Assembly: GCA_041890495.1 (NCBI GenBank)
Contig: CP169086.1
Location: 4,030,001-4,094,000, forward strand
DNA from: Escherichia boydii
GTDB taxonomy: Bacteria; Pseudomonadota; Gammaproteobacteria; Enterobacterales; Enterobacteriaceae
Length of the DNA: 64,000 nt
Reading direction: 5' to 3'
Part shown: one piece after another, positions 35,971 to 49,335 of the stretch
Numbering within the stretch: position 1 is the stretch's first letter
How the letters are laid out: every line of letters starts with the position of its first letter
Made by a program: the position numbers and the translations under genes
Notes under the pieces: model-generated
Told to the model about the DNA's origin: nothing
The model's input: only the letters and a program-made list of their open reading frames with translations
Databases searched by the model: none

Positions 35971-36534
35971 GACACACATTTCCCTGCCAAATTTGCGCCC
36001 CATATCTCACTATCCATTAACGGATTTGTGACAGAAACCATTGTCTTTTTTTATATTTGCTTAAATCTTTTTTTGCGTTACTTATGGCTGGCCCTGGCAT
36101 TTTCCGCTGTGCGTTTTAGCGTTCATGGTATTAATCGCTCAGATATCCACCTTTTCCTCAGATTTTTTTCATTAAATGCATAAAACTTAATCACCAAATG
36201 TTGCTAAATATTAAGCTGATTGTTCTGGTCATGTTGGAGTAGCACAAATTTCTCTGCTGCAAATAGCTGTTTGAAGTTTTTTTAATCTTTGTTTGTGGAT
36301 TCTCACCGTTGGTGTAAATCCCGGTTGGCTGTATTGACGTTTTCACATTCTGTTGACAGATTGTAGGTCACGAGGGGCATTTTATGGAGGATCCGCACTG
36401 TTACACTGATGTTAATTAGTACGGCATCCCCACCTCATAACGTTGACCCGACCGGGCAAAAAACAAAAAAGGTCAGGCAGCGACAACCCACTGCAAAGGG
36501 TTAAAACAACAAACATCACAATTGGAGCAGAATA
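35971..36534 (+). promoter_or_regulatory. dppA upstream region and leader
   Basis: An AT-rich region of about 560 bases without a supportable gene. TTGACA at about 36353 is a candidate -35 element of the dppA promoter, inferred and not mapped. The C/A-rich stretch just before the start codon (AACAACAAACATCACAATTGG) is the kind of site bound by GcvB RNA, which represses dppA in E. coli. GGAG lies eight bases before the ATG. Confidence 0.6.
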
Positions 36535-38142
36535 ATGCGTATTTCCTTGAAAAAGTCAGGGATGCTGAAGCTTGGTCTCAGCCTGGTGGCTATGACCGTC
36601 GCAGCAAGTGTTCAGGCTAAAACTCTGGTTTATTGCTCAGAAGGATCTCCGGAAGGGTTTAACCCGCAGCTGTTTACCTCCGGCACCACCTATGACGCCT
36701 CTTCCGTCCCGCTTTATAACCGTCTGGTTGAATTTAAAATCGGCACCACCGAAGTGATCCCGGGCCTCGCTGAAAAGTGGGAAGTCAGCGAAGACGGTAA
36801 AACCTATACCTTCCATCTGCGTAAAGGTGTGAAGTGGCACGACAATAAAGAATTCAAACCGACGCGTGAACTGAACGCCGATGATGTGGTGTTCTCGTTC
36901 GATCGTCAGAAAAACGCGCAAAACCCGTACCATAAAGTTTCTGGCGGCAGCTACGAATACTTCGAAGGCATGGGCTTGCCAGAGCTGATCAGTGAAGTGA
37001 AAAAGGTGGACGACAACACCGTTCAGTTTGTGCTGACTCGCCCGGAAGCGCCGTTCCTCGCTGACCTGGCAATGGACTTCGCCTCTATTCTGTCAAAAGA
37101 ATATGCTGATGCGATGATGAAAGCCGGTACACCGGAAAAACTGGACCTCAACCCAATCGGAACCGGTCCGTTCCAGTTACAGCAGTATCAAAAAGATTCC
37201 CGTATCCGCTACAAAGCGTTTGATGGCTACTGGGGCACCAAACCGCAGATCGATACGCTGGTTTTCTCTATTACCCCTGACGCTTCCGTGCGTTACGCGA
37301 AATTGCAGAAGAATGAATGCCAGGTGATGCCGTACCCGAACCCGGCAGATATCGCTCGCATGAAGCAGGATAAATCCATCAATCTGATGGAAATGCCGGG
37401 GCTGAACGTCGGTTATCTCTCGTATAACGTGCAGAAAAAACCACTCGATGACGTGAAAGTTCGCCAGGCTCTGACCTACGCGGTGAACAAAGACGCGATC
37501 ATCAAAGCGGTTTATCAGGGCGCGGGCGTATCAGCGAAAAACCTGATCCCGCCAACCATGTGGGGCTATAACGACGACGTTCAGGACTACACCTACGATC
37601 CTGAAAAAGCGAAAGCCTTGCTGAAAGAAGCGGGTCTGGAAAAAGGTTTCTCCATCGACCTGTGGGCGATGCCGGTACAACGTCCGTATAACCCGAACGC
37701 TCGCCGCATGGCGGAGATGATTCAGGCAGACTGGGCGAAAGTCGGCGTGCAGGCCAAAATTGTCACCTACGAATGGGGTGAGTACCTCAAGCGTGCGAAA
37801 GATGGCGAGCACCAGACGGTAATGATGGGCTGGACTGGCGATAACGGGGATCCGGATAACTTCTTCGCCACCCTGTTCAGCTGCGCCGCCTCTGAACAAG
37901 GCTCCAACTACTCAAAATGGTGCTACAAACCGTTTGAAGATCTGATTCAACCGGCGCGTGCTACCGACGACCACAATAAACGCGTTGAACTGTACAAACA
38001 AGCGCAGGTGGTGATGCACGATCAGGCTCCGGCACTGATCATCGCTCACTCCACCGTGTTTGAACCGGTACGTAAAGAAGTTAAAGGCTATGTGGTTGAT
38101 CCATTAGGCAAACATCACTTCGAAAACGTCTCTATCGAATAA
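36535..38142 (+). CDS. dppA: periplasmic dipeptide-binding protein DppA
   Basis: The 535-residue substrate-binding protein of the dipeptide ABC importer also takes part in haem and 5-aminolevulinate uptake and peptide chemotaxis in E. coli. The signal peptide is cleaved after SVQA, and the mature protein begins KTLVYCSEGSPEGF. It belongs to the SBP family 5 (peptide/nickel-binding), with the typical DGKTYTFHLRKGVKWHD region. It appears identical to K-12 DppA. A BIME separates it from dppB and probably keeps dppA mRNA more abundant. Confidence 0.97.
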   Translation: MRISLKKSGMLKLGLSLVAMTVAASVQAKTLVYCSEGSPEGFNPQLFTSGTTYDASSVPLYNRLVEFKIGTTEVIPGLAEKWEVSEDGKTYTFHLRKGVKWHDNKEFKPTRELNADDVVFSFDRQKNAQNPYHKVSGGSYEYFEGMGLPELISEVKKVDDNTVQFVLTRPEAPFLADLAMDFASILSKEYADAMMKAGTPEKLDLNPIGTGPFQLQQYQKDSRIRYKAFDGYWGTKPQIDTLVFSITPDASVRYAKLQKNECQVMPYPNPADIARMKQDKSINLMEMPGLNVGYLSYNVQKKPLDDVKVRQALTYAVNKDAIIKAVYQGAGVSAKNLIPPTMWGYNDDVQDYTYDPEKAKALLKEAGLEKGFSIDLWAMPVQRPYNPNARRMAEMIQADWAKVGVQAKIVTYEWGEYLKRAKDGEHQTVMMGWTGDNGDPDNFFATLFSCAASEQGSNYSKWCYKPFEDLIQPARATDDHNKRVELYKQAQVVMHDQAPALIIAHSTVFEPVRKEVKGYVVDPLGKHHFENVSIE

Positions 38143-38180
38143 TTAAAAGCCATACAAGACTGATGGCAAAGGCAAAAATG

Positions 38181-38278
38181 CCTGATGCGCTCCGCTTATC
38201 AGGCCTACGAAAATTCTGCAATGTATTGAATTTGCACGATTTTGTAGGCCGGATAAGGCGTTAACGCCGCATCCGGCA
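38181..38278. repeat. BIME between dppA and dppB
   Basis: Two REP units: GCCTGATGCGCTCCGCTTATCAGGC (about 38181-38204) and GCCGGATAAGGCGTTAACGCCGCATCCGGC (about 38249-38278). Stem-loops here can protect the upstream dppA message from 3' decay. The gap 38143-38447 contains no gene. Confidence 0.82.
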
Positions 38279-38447
38279 TAAACAAAGCGCACTTTGTCAA
38301 CAATCTGTATACCCGGTGGCGCTGTGCCTCTGTGCAGCGCCATCCGGCAGCAATACTTCATTCCCTGTCCGATAAGGGCGGGAATTGATTTGTGAGCAAT
38401 ACAGACACGCAGTTCCAGGCTGCGGGTCACTATAGAGAATCCGGGTT

Positions 38448-39467
38448 ATGTTGCAGTTTATTCTCCGACGTTTGGGACTCGTCATCCCCACGTTTATCGG
38501 TATTACCCTTCTCACATTTGCCTTTGTCCACATGATCCCGGGCGATCCGGTGATGATCATGGCGGGCGAACGTGGGATCTCCCCAGAGCGTCACGCGCAG
38601 CTGCTGGCTGAACTCGGCTTAGATAAACCGATGTGGCAGCAGTATCTCCATTACATTTGGGGCGTTATGCATGGCGATCTAGGCATTTCAATGAAAAGCC
38701 GCATCCCGGTTTGGGAAGAGTTCGTGCCGCGCTTCCAGGCCACGCTGGAACTTGGCGTCTGCGCGATGATTTTTGCTACGGCAGTCGGTATTCCGGTCGG
38801 CGTGCTGGCTGCGGTTAAACGCGGTTCCATTTTCGATCACACAGCGGTTGGCCTGGCGCTGACAGGTTATTCAATGCCTATCTTCTGGTGGGGCATGATG
38901 CTGATCATGCTGGTTTCGGTGCACTGGAACCTGACGCCCGTCTCCGGTCGCGTGAGCGATATGGTGTTCCTCGATGACTCCAATCCGTTAACCGGTTTTA
39001 TGCTAATCGACACCGCCATCTGGGGTGAAGACGGCAACTTTATCGATGCCGTCGCCCATATGATCTTGCCTGCCATTGTGCTGGGTACTATTCCGCTGGC
39101 GGTCATTGTGCGTATGACACGCTCCTCGATGCTGGAAGTGCTGGGCGAGGATTACATCCGCACCGCGCGCGCCAAAGGGCTAACCCGCATGCGGGTGATT
39201 ATCGTCCATGCGCTGCGTAACGCGATGCTGCCGGTGGTGACCGTTATCGGCCTGCAGGTGGGAACATTGCTGGCGGGGGCGATTCTGACCGAAACCATCT
39301 TCTCGTGGCCCGGTCTGGGACGCTGGTTGATTGACGCACTGCAACGCCGCGACTATCCGGTAGTGCAGGGCGGCGTATTGCTGGTGGCGACGATGATTAT
39401 CCTCGTCAACTTGCTGGTCGATCTGCTGTACGGCGTGGTGAACCCGCGTATTCGTCATAAGAAGTAA
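38448..39467 (+). CDS. dppB: dipeptide ABC transporter permease DppB
   Basis: A 339-residue inner-membrane permease with about six helices. The EAA-type loop that contacts the ATPases is visible at EDYIRTARAKGLTRMRVIIVHALRNAMLPVV. The N terminus MLQFILRRLGLVIPTFIG is typical of the DppB/OppB family. It pairs with DppC to form the channel and ends nine bases before dppC. Appears identical to K-12. Confidence 0.96.
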   Translation: MLQFILRRLGLVIPTFIGITLLTFAFVHMIPGDPVMIMAGERGISPERHAQLLAELGLDKPMWQQYLHYIWGVMHGDLGISMKSRIPVWEEFVPRFQATLELGVCAMIFATAVGIPVGVLAAVKRGSIFDHTAVGLALTGYSMPIFWWGMMLIMLVSVHWNLTPVSGRVSDMVFLDDSNPLTGFMLIDTAIWGEDGNFIDAVAHMILPAIVLGTIPLAVIVRMTRSSMLEVLGEDYIRTARAKGLTRMRVIIVHALRNAMLPVVTVIGLQVGTLLAGAILTETIFSWPGLGRWLIDALQRRDYPVVQGGVLLVATMIILVNLLVDLLYGVVNPRIRHKK

Positions 39468-39476
39468 GGGGACATC

Positions 39477-40379
39477 ATGTCACAGGTTACTGAAAATAAA
39501 GTGATTAGCGCACCGGTGCCGATGACCCCGTTACAGGAGTTCTGGCACTATTTTAAACGCAACAAAGGCGCGGTCGTCGGGCTGGTTTACGTCGTCATCG
39601 TGCTGTTCATCGCGATCTTTGCCAACTGGATTGCACCCTATAACCCGGCGGAACAGTTCCGCGATGCACTGCTCGCCCCGCCAGCCTGGCAGGAAGGCGG
39701 CAGCATGGCGCACTTGCTGGGCACCGATGACGTAGGCCGTGATGTGCTGTCGCGCCTGATGTACGGTGCGCGCCTGTCGCTGCTGGTTGGCTGTCTGGTA
39801 GTTGTGTTATCGCTGATTATGGGCGTTATTCTCGGCCTGATCGCCGGTTACTTTGGCGGCCTGGTCGATAACATCATTATGCGCGTGGTCGATATCATGC
39901 TGGCGCTGCCAAGTCTGCTGCTGGCGCTGGTGCTGGTGGCAATTTTCGGCCCGTCGATTGGTAACGCCGCGCTGGCACTGACCTTCGTTGCCTTGCCGCA
40001 CTATGTGCGCTTAACCCGCGCCGCCGTGCTGGTGGAAGTTAACCGCGATTACGTCACCGCGTCTCGCGTGGCGGGTGCCGGGGCGATGCGTCAGATGTTT
40101 ATTAACATCTTCCCGAACTGCCTTGCGCCGCTGATTGTTCAGGCGTCGCTCGGTTTCTCTAACGCCATTCTCGATATGGCTGCTCTTGGTTTCCTCGGCA
40201 TGGGGGCACAGCCGCCAACGCCTGAGTGGGGCACCATGCTCTCCGACGTGTTGCAGTTCGCGCAAAGCGCCTGGTGGGTCGTGACCTTCCCGGGTCTGGC
40301 GATCCTGCTGACGGTGCTGGCATTTAACCTGATGGGTGACGGTCTGCGTGACGCGCTCGATCCCAAACTGAAGCAGTAA
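39477..40379 (+). CDS. dppC: dipeptide ABC transporter permease DppC
   Basis: The 300-residue second permease has an N-terminal cytoplasmic segment, a first helix near residues 35-55 and the OppC-type periplasmic region ([23 protein letters not shown]). The EAA loop is at [34 protein letters not shown] precedes the ATG. It pairs with DppB and appears identical to K-12. Confidence 0.96.
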
Positions 40380-40389
40380 GAGGTTCGAG

Positions 40390-41373
40390 ATGGCGTTATT
40401 AAATGTAGATAAATTATCGGTGCATTTCGGCGACGAAAGCGCGCCGTTCCGCGCCGTAGACCGCATCAGCTACAGCGTAAAACAGGGCGAAGTGGTCGGG
40501 ATTGTGGGTGAGTCCGGCTCCGGTAAGTCGGTCAGTTCACTGGCGATTATGGGGCTGATTGATTATCCGGGCCGCGTAATGGCAGAAAAACTGGAGTTTA
40601 ACGGCCAGGATTTGCAGCGTATCTCAGAAAAAGAGCGCCGCAACCTGGTGGGTGCCGAAGTGGCGATGATCTTCCAGGACCCGATGACCAGCCTTAACCC
40701 GTGCTACACCGTGGGTTTCCAGATTATGGAAGCGATTAAGGTGCATCAGGGCGGCAACAAAAGTACCCGCCGTCAGCGAGCGATTGACCTGCTGAATCAG
40801 GTCGGTATTCCCGATCCGGCATCGCGTCTGGATGTTTACCCGCATCAGCTTTCCGGCGGCATGAGCCAGCGCGTGATGATCGCCATGGCGATTGCCTGTC
40901 GGCCAAAACTGCTGATTGCCGATGAACCGACCACCGCGCTGGACGTGACCATTCAGGCGCAAATCATCGAACTACTGCTGGAGCTACAGCAGAAAGAGAA
41001 CATGGCGCTGGTGTTAATTACCCATGACCTGGCGCTGGTGGCGGAAGCGGCACATAAAATCATCGTGATGTATGCAGGCCAGGTGGTGGAAACCGGTGAT
41101 GCGCACGCCATCTTCCATGCGCCGCGTCACCCGTATACTCAGGCATTGCTGCGTGCGCTGCCAGAATTTGCTCAGGACAAAGAACGTCTGGCGTCGTTGC
41201 CAGGTGTCGTTCCCGGCAAGTACGACCGCCCGAACGGCTGCCTGCTTAACCCGCGCTGCCCCTATGCCACTGACAGATGTCGCGCTGAAGAACCGGCGCT
41301 GAATATGCTCGCTGACGGGCGTCAGTCCAAATGCCATTACCCACTTGATGATGCCGGGAGGCCGACACTATGA
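40390..41373 (+). CDS. dppD: dipeptide ABC transporter ATPase DppD
   Basis: A 327-residue ATPase with Walker A GESGSGKS near residue 40, signature LSGGMSQRV, Walker [13 protein letters not shown] and a C-terminal oligopeptide-transporter domain with a Cys cluster ([14 protein letters not shown]) expected to bind an iron-sulfur cluster. Its last four bases overlap the dppF start (ATGA), implying coupled translation. Appears identical to K-12. Confidence 0.96.
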
Positions 41374-42383
41374 GTACGCAAGAGGCCACCCTGCAACAAC
41401 CGCTGTTGCAGGCTATCGACCTGAAAAAACATTATCCGGTGAAGAAAGGCATGTTCGCGCCGGAACGTCTGGTTAAAGCGCTGGATGGCGTTTCGTTTAA
41501 CCTTGAACGTGGCAAAACGCTGGCAGTAGTGGGCGAATCTGGCTGCGGTAAATCGACCCTCGGTCGGTTGCTGACGATGATTGAAATGCCCACCGGTGGC
41601 GAGCTGTATTACCAGGGGCAGGATCTGCTTAAGCACGATCCGCAGGCGCAGAAGCTGCGTCGGCAGAAAATCCAGATCGTCTTCCAGAACCCTTACGGTT
41701 CGCTGAATCCGCGTAAAAAAGTCGGGCAAATTCTTGAAGAGCCGCTGCTGATCAACACCAGCTTAAGCAAAGAACAGCGTCGGGAAAAAGCCCTGTCGAT
41801 GATGGCGAAAGTCGGCCTGAAAACCGAGCACTATGACCGCTATCCGCATATGTTCTCCGGCGGTCAGCGTCAGCGTATCGCCATCGCCCGTGGTCTGATG
41901 CTCGACCCGGATGTGGTGATTGCCGATGAACCGGTTTCCGCGCTGGATGTTTCAGTGCGCGCGCAGGTGCTGAATCTGATGATGGATTTGCAGCAGGAGT
42001 TGGGGCTGTCTTATGTCTTTATCTCCCACGACCTGTCGGTGGTGGAGCACATTGCTGATGAAGTGATGGTGATGTACCTGGGCCGCTGCGTGGAGAAGGG
42101 AACGAAAGACCAAATCTTCAATAACCCGCGCCATCCGTACACTCAGGCGCTACTTTCCGCGACGCCGCGCCTGAACCCGGACGATCGCCGCGAGCGCATC
42201 AAGCTCAGCGGTGAACTACCAAGCCCACTGAATCCACCGCCGGGTTGCGCCTTCAACGCCCGCTGTCGTCGGCGCTTCGGCCCCTGCACCCAGTTGCAGC
42301 CGCAGCTAAAAGACTACGGCGGTCAACTGGTAGCTTGTTTTGCTGTTGATCAGGATGAAAATGGCGAGAAGCCACATGCATAA
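41370..42383 (+). CDS. dppF: dipeptide ABC transporter ATPase DppF, altered C terminus
   Basis: A 337-residue ATPase with Walker [10 protein letters not shown], signature FSGGQRQRI and Walker [13 protein letters not shown], followed by the C-terminal peptide-transporter domain. DppD and DppF together power the importer; the same pair can also serve other binding proteins in E. coli. It matches K-12 up to VDQDEN, after which the last residues are GEKPHA where I recall PQR. The tail probably marks the right end of the E. coli-like tract, near 42362. Confidence 0.95.
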
Positions 42384-42387
42384 TAAA

Positions 42388-42414
42388 AAAAACCGGCGCT
42401 AAGCCGGTTTTTTT
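42388..42414. terminator. bidirectional terminator between dppF and coaA
   Basis: AAACCGGC-GCTAA-GCCGGTTT with A and T runs on either side can serve both convergent genes. Confidence 0.9.
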
Positions 42415-42426
42415 ATGTCTGCTTGA

Positions 42427-43377
42427 TTATTTCCGCAGACGAATCTGGTCGACGGCGTGCTTCTCACTCTTGGTGAGGATCAGGCTGGCGCGTTCGCGCG
42501 TCGGCAGGATGTTCTCTTTGAGGTTCACGTAGTTGATCTCGTTCCACAGTCCCGTGGCCACGCCGATCGCTTCTTCTTCAGAAAGCTGAGCATAGTGGTG
42601 GAAATAGGAATCCGGGTCAGTGAACGCCCCTTCGCGGAACTTCAGGAAACGGTTGATGTACCAGTTCTGCAGCAGGTCTTCCGGGGCATCGACATAGATT
42701 GAGAAATCAACGAAATCCGAGACGAATACGTGATGCGGGTCGTGAGGATAGTCCATCCCGCTTTGCAGCACGTTCAGACCTTCCAGAATCAGGATGTCCG
42801 GCTGGACCACCGTTTTATCCCCACCCGGAATGCGATCGTAGATCAGATGCGAATAGACTGGCGCAGTCACGTGAGGCACGCCGGATTTCAGGTCAGAGAC
42901 AAATTTCACCAGACGGTGCATATCATAAGAGAGCGGGAAGCCTTTCTTCTTCATCAGGCCGCGCTCTTTTAACACCTCATTCGGGTGCAGGAAGCCGTCG
43001 GTGGTGATTAGCTCCACGCTGCGGTGTTCCGGCCAGCGGCTCAACAGAGCCTGCAGGACACGCGCGGTGGTACTTTTACCCACGGCCACGCTGCCTGCGA
43101 TACTAATGATATAAGGAATGCGTTGACCGTTCGTCCCGAGAAACTGCTCCAGCACGGCCTGACGGCGCAAGTTCGAGCTGATATAGAAGTTAAGCAAGCG
43201 AGAGAGGGGGAGATAAATTTCTGCCACCTCTTCCAGGGACAGATCTTCGTTTATCCCTTTTAACCGTGCGATTTCACCTTCCGTCAGCGTCATAGGGACG
43301 GAATCACGCAGGGCAGCCCACTGGCTGCGGTTAAAGTGAAGATAAGGCGTCATTAACGTTTGCTCTTTTTTGCTCAT
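42427..43377 (-). CDS. coaA: pantothenate kinase CoaA
   Basis: A 316-residue type I pantothenate kinase catalysing the first, feedback-controlled step of coenzyme A synthesis. The P-loop GSVAVGKST is near residues 95-103, and DGFLHPNEVL and the substrate-site segment ILEGLNVLQSG follow. MSKKEQTL was taken as start to match the E. coli length; an ATG two codons upstream is also possible. It differs from K-12 in many positions. In K-12 coaA adjoins birA, not dppF, so the gene order here differs. Confidence 0.95.
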   Translation of the reverse strand: MSKKEQTLMTPYLHFNRSQWAALRDSVPMTLTEGEIARLKGINEDLSLEEVAEIYLPLSRLLNFYISSNLRRQAVLEQFLGTNGQRIPYIISIAGSVAVGKSTTARVLQALLSRWPEHRSVELITTDGFLHPNEVLKERGLMKKKGFPLSYDMHRLVKFVSDLKSGVPHVTAPVYSHLIYDRIPGGDKTVVQPDILILEGLNVLQSGMDYPHDPHHVFVSDFVDFSIYVDAPEDLLQNWYINRFLKFREGAFTDPDSYFHHYAQLSEEEAIGVATGLWNEINYVNLKENILPTRERASLILTKSEKHAVDQIRLRK

Positions 43378-43683
43378 AAGCATGCTTCAGTGAGCCAGCA
43401 TCACACTGCCGGATCATGGCTCATCACACAGTTAATTTTGGACAATGGGCAGGAGGGTAACACCAGATGGGGAGGAATAATAAGAAAAAATCTCTCCCAG
43501 GAAGCTATCGTTGAAAAGCAATGTGACAGATATTCCATCTGATAAAAAGAATTATGGTTTAGCAGGAGCGCATTGTTGAGCACAATGATGTTGAAAAAGT
43601 GTGCTAATCTGCCCTCCATTCGGCTGTTTCTTCATCGTGTCGCATAAAATGTGACCAATAAAACAAATTATGCAATTTTTTAG

Positions 43684-43712
43684 TTGCATGAACTCGCATG
43701 TCTCCATAGAAT
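43684..43712 (+). promoter_or_regulatory. promoter of the thrU-tufB operon
   Basis: TTGCAT at 43684-43689 and TAGAAT at 43707-43712, spaced 17 bases, with a GCGCGC discriminator. It starts transcription about eight bases before thrU. The AT-rich upstream stretch (about 43600-43680) is where FIS sites lie in E. coli. The rest of the gap from 43378 holds no gene. Confidence 0.82.
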
Positions 43713-43726
43713 GCGCGCTACTTGAT

Positions 43727-43802
<76 letters not shown>

Positions 43803-43810
43803 TCAAGTCC

Positions 43811-43895
<85 letters not shown>

Positions 43896-44011
43896 ATTTC
43901 GGCCACGCGATGGCGTAGCCCGAGACGATAAGTTCGCTTACCGGCTCGAATAAAGAGAGCTTCTCTCGATATTCAGTGCAGAATGAAAATCAGGTAGCCG
44001 AGTTCCAGGAT

Positions 44012-44086
<75 letters not shown>

Positions 44087-44092
44087 AGATGT

Positions 44093-44168
44093 GCTGATAT
44101 AGCTCAGTTGGTAGAGCGCACCCTTGGTAAGGGTGAGGTCGGCAGTTCGAATCTGCCTATCAGCACCA
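44093..44168 (+). tRNA. thrT: tRNA-Thr(GGT)
   Basis: A 76-base cloverleaf from GCTGATATAG to CCA, anticodon GGT in TTGGTAA. tufB follows 114 bases later. Confidence 0.98.
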
Positions 44169-44246
44169 CTTCTTTTCTCCTCCCTGTTTTTTCCTTCTGT
44201 TTATTGCATTCAACAAGTCGGGCATGTTGCCTGGTTGATGTGGTGA

Positions 44247-45467
<1,221 letters not shown>

Positions 45468-45497
45468 TTGCCGATAACATTTGACGCAATGCGCACT

Positions 45498-45524
45498 AAA
45501 AGGGCATCATTTGATGCCCTTTTT
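45498..45524 (+). terminator. rho-independent terminator after tufB
   Basis: AAAAGGGCATCA-TT-TGATGCCCTTTT stem and T run. Confidence 0.92.
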
Positions 45525-45604
45525 GCACGCTTTCGTACCAGAACCTGGCTCATCAGTGATTTTCTTTGTCATAATCATTGCTGAGACAGGCTCTGTTGAG
45601 GGCG

Positions 45605-45610
45605 TATAAT
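45605..45610 (+). promoter_or_regulatory. candidate -10 element of the secE-nusG promoter
   Basis: A perfect TATAAT lies 87 bases before secE. A convincing -35 element at the right spacing was not found, so only the -10 is listed. Confidence 0.5.
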
Positions 45611-45696
45611 CCGAAAAGCTAATACGCGTTTCGATTTGGTTTGCCTCGCGATCGCGGGGTGAAAATGTTTGTAGAAAACTTCTGACAGGTTGGTTT

Positions 45697-46080
45697 ATGA
45701 GTGCGAATACCGAAGCTCAAGGAAGCGGGCGCGGCCTGGAAGCGATGAAGTGGGTCGTTGTGGTGGCATTGCTCCTGGTGGCGATTGTCGGCAACTATCT
45801 TTATCGCGACATTATGCTGCCGCTGCGTGCGCTGGCCGTAGTAATTCTGATTGCTGCAGCGGGTGGTGTCGCGCTGTTAACGACAAAAGGTAAAGCTACC
45901 GTTGCTTTTGCCCGTGAAGCGCGTACCGAAGTCCGTAAGGTCATTTGGCCGACTCGCCAGGAAACATTGCACACCACGCTGATTGTGGCTGCGGTTACCG
46001 CAGTAATGTCACTGATCCTGTGGGGACTGGATGGTATTCTGGTTCGCCTGGTATCCTTTATCACTGGCCTGAGGTTCTGA
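45697..46080 (+). CDS. secE: preprotein translocase subunit SecE
   Basis: The 127-residue three-helix membrane protein is the E. coli-type long SecE. The conserved cytoplasmic amphipathic region ([12 protein letters not shown]) is near residue 78, followed by the essential third helix. It clamps SecY in the SecYEG channel. One base separates its stop codon from the nusG ATG. Confidence 0.97.
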
Positions 46081-46081
46081 G

Positions 46082-46627
46082 ATGTCTGAAGCTCCTAAAA
46101 AGCGCTGGTACGTCGTTCAGGCGTTTTCCGGTTTTGAAGGCCGCGTAGCAACGTCGCTGCGTGAGCATATCAAATTACACAACATGGAAGATTTGTTTGG
46201 TGAAGTCATGGTACCAACCGAAGAAGTGGTTGAAATCCGTGGCGGTCAGCGTCGCAAAAGCGAACGTAAATTCTTCCCTGGCTACGTCCTCGTTCAGATG
46301 GTGATGAACGACGCGAGCTGGCACCTGGTGCGCAGCGTACCGCGTGTGATGGGCTTCATCGGCGGTACTTCCGATCGTCCTGCGCCAATCAGCGATAAAG
46401 AAGTCGATGCGATTATGAACCGCCTGCAGCAGGTTGGTGATAAGCCGCGTCCGAAAACGCTGTTTGAACCGGGTGAAATGGTCCGTGTTAATGATGGTCC
46501 GTTCGCTGACTTCAACGGTGTTGTTGAAGAAGTGGATTACGAGAAATCTCGTCTGAAAGTGTCTGTTTCTATCTTCGGTCGTGCGACCCCGGTAGAGCTG
46601 GACTTCAGCCAGGTTGAAAAAGCCTAA
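46082..46627 (+). CDS. nusG: transcription termination/antitermination factor NusG
   Basis: A 181-residue protein with an N-terminal NGN domain (KKRWYVVQAFSGFE, residues 6-19) that binds RNA polymerase and a C-terminal KOW domain (FEPGEMVRVNDGPFADFNG) that binds Rho or S10. It couples transcription to translation and aids Rho termination. Second gene of the secE-nusG operon. Confidence 0.97.
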   Translation: MSEAPKKRWYVVQAFSGFEGRVATSLREHIKLHNMEDLFGEVMVPTEEVVEIRGGQRRKSERKFFPGYVLVQMVMNDASWHLVRSVPRVMGFIGGTSDRPAPISDKEVDAIMNRLQQVGDKPRPKTLFEPGEMVRVNDGPFADFNGVVEEVDYEKSRLKVSVSIFGRATPVELDFSQVEKA

Positions 46628-46664
46628 CCCAGCGATCAAAAAAGCGGCGATTTAATCGTTGCAC

Positions 46665-46700
46665 AAGGCGCGAGATTGGAATACAATTTCGCGCCTTTTG
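46665..46700 (+). terminator. terminator after nusG
   Basis: AGGCGCGA pairs with TCGCGCCT around a 15-base loop, followed by TTTTG. Confidence 0.75.
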
Positions 46701-46722
46701 TTTTTATGGGCCTTGCCCGTAA

Positions 46723-47922
<1,200 letters not shown>

Positions 47923-48334
47923 TGCCTTTACGTGGGCGGTGATTTTGTCTACAATCTTACCCCCACGTATAATGCTTAATGCAGACGTATATCCGAGATA
48001 TTCGGGTTGTGGCAAGGCGGCAACTGAGTGAGTCGCCAGGAGCATAGCTAACTATGTGACTGGTGCGAACGAAGGAAGCCAACGCCGTCACAAGCTGAAT
48101 AGCGACGGATAGAAAAGATTTGTTCGTTGGAGCCTGGCCTATCCAGGCCTCCGTCGAAGACCGCAGGAGTTTCGCAAGAAACTTAATCCCCTGCGTAGAC
48201 GGTGACAGAACGCTAAGATTATTCTTTTATATTCTGGCTTGTTTCTGCTCACCGTAATTAAGACGCTCTCTCCGTTTGGAGGAGTGAAGTGAGTTCCAGA
48301 GATTTTCTCTGGCAAACATCCAGGAGCAAAGCTA
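47923..48334 (+). promoter_or_regulatory. rplJ leader (L10 operon control region)
   Basis: A 412-base gap with extensive pairing potential and no gene. In E. coli this region holds the L10 promoter and the long leader to which the L10-L7/L12 complex binds to repress its own translation. AGGAG lies about ten bases before rplJ. Confidence 0.75.
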
Positions 48335-48832
48335 ATGGCTTTAAATCTTCAAGACAAACAAGCGATTGTTGCTGAAGTCAGCGAAGTAGCCAAAGGCGCG
48401 CTGTCTGCAGTAGTTGCGGATTCCCGTGGCGTAACTGTAGATAAAATGACTGAACTGCGTAAAGCAGGTCGCGAAGCTGGCGTATACATGCGTGTTGTTC
48501 GTAACACCCTGCTGCGCCGTGCTGTTGAAGGTACTCCGTTCGAGTGCCTGAAAGACGCGTTTGTTGGTCCGACCCTGATTGCATACTCTATGGAACACCC
48601 GGGCGCTGCTGCTCGTCTGTTCAAAGAGTTCGCGAAAGCGAATGCAAAATTTGAGGTCAAAGCCGCTGCCTTTGAAGGTGAGCTGATCCCGGCGTCTCAG
48701 ATCGACCGCCTGGCAACTCTGCCGACCTACGAAGAAGCAATTGCACGCCTGATGGCAACCATGAAAGAAGCTTCGGCTGGCAAACTGGTTCGTACTCTGG
48801 CTGCTGTACGCGATGCGAAAGAAGCTGCTTAA
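48335..48832 (+). CDS. rplJ: 50S ribosomal protein L10
   Basis: A 165-residue stalk-base protein: an N-terminal rRNA-binding domain ([30 protein letters not shown]) and a C-terminal helix that carries L7/L12 dimers. With L12 it autoregulates this operon. Confidence 0.98.
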
Positions 48833-48898
48833 TCGCAGTTATCTTTTTAACGCATTCGCTTACGTATAAACTTATTCTGATATTCAGGAACAATTTAA

Positions 48899-49264
<366 letters not shown>

Positions 49265-49303
49265 GCCAACCCTTCCGGTTGCAGCCTGAGAAATCAGGCT
49301 GAT

Positions 49304-49335
49304 GGCTGGTGACTTTTTAGTCACCAGCCTTTTTG
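49304..49335 (+). terminator. rplL-rpoB attenuator
   Basis: GGCTGGTGAC-TTTTTA-GTCACCAGCC stem followed by TTTTT. In E. coli this partial terminator lowers rpoBC transcription relative to rplJL. The 49265-49583 gap also contains the region where RNase III cuts in E. coli. Confidence 0.88.

Noticed and set aside
35923..36183. 86-codon ORF upstream of dppA
   Set aside because: Lies across a BIME and AT-rich DNA, with a composition unlike a protein and no ribosome site.
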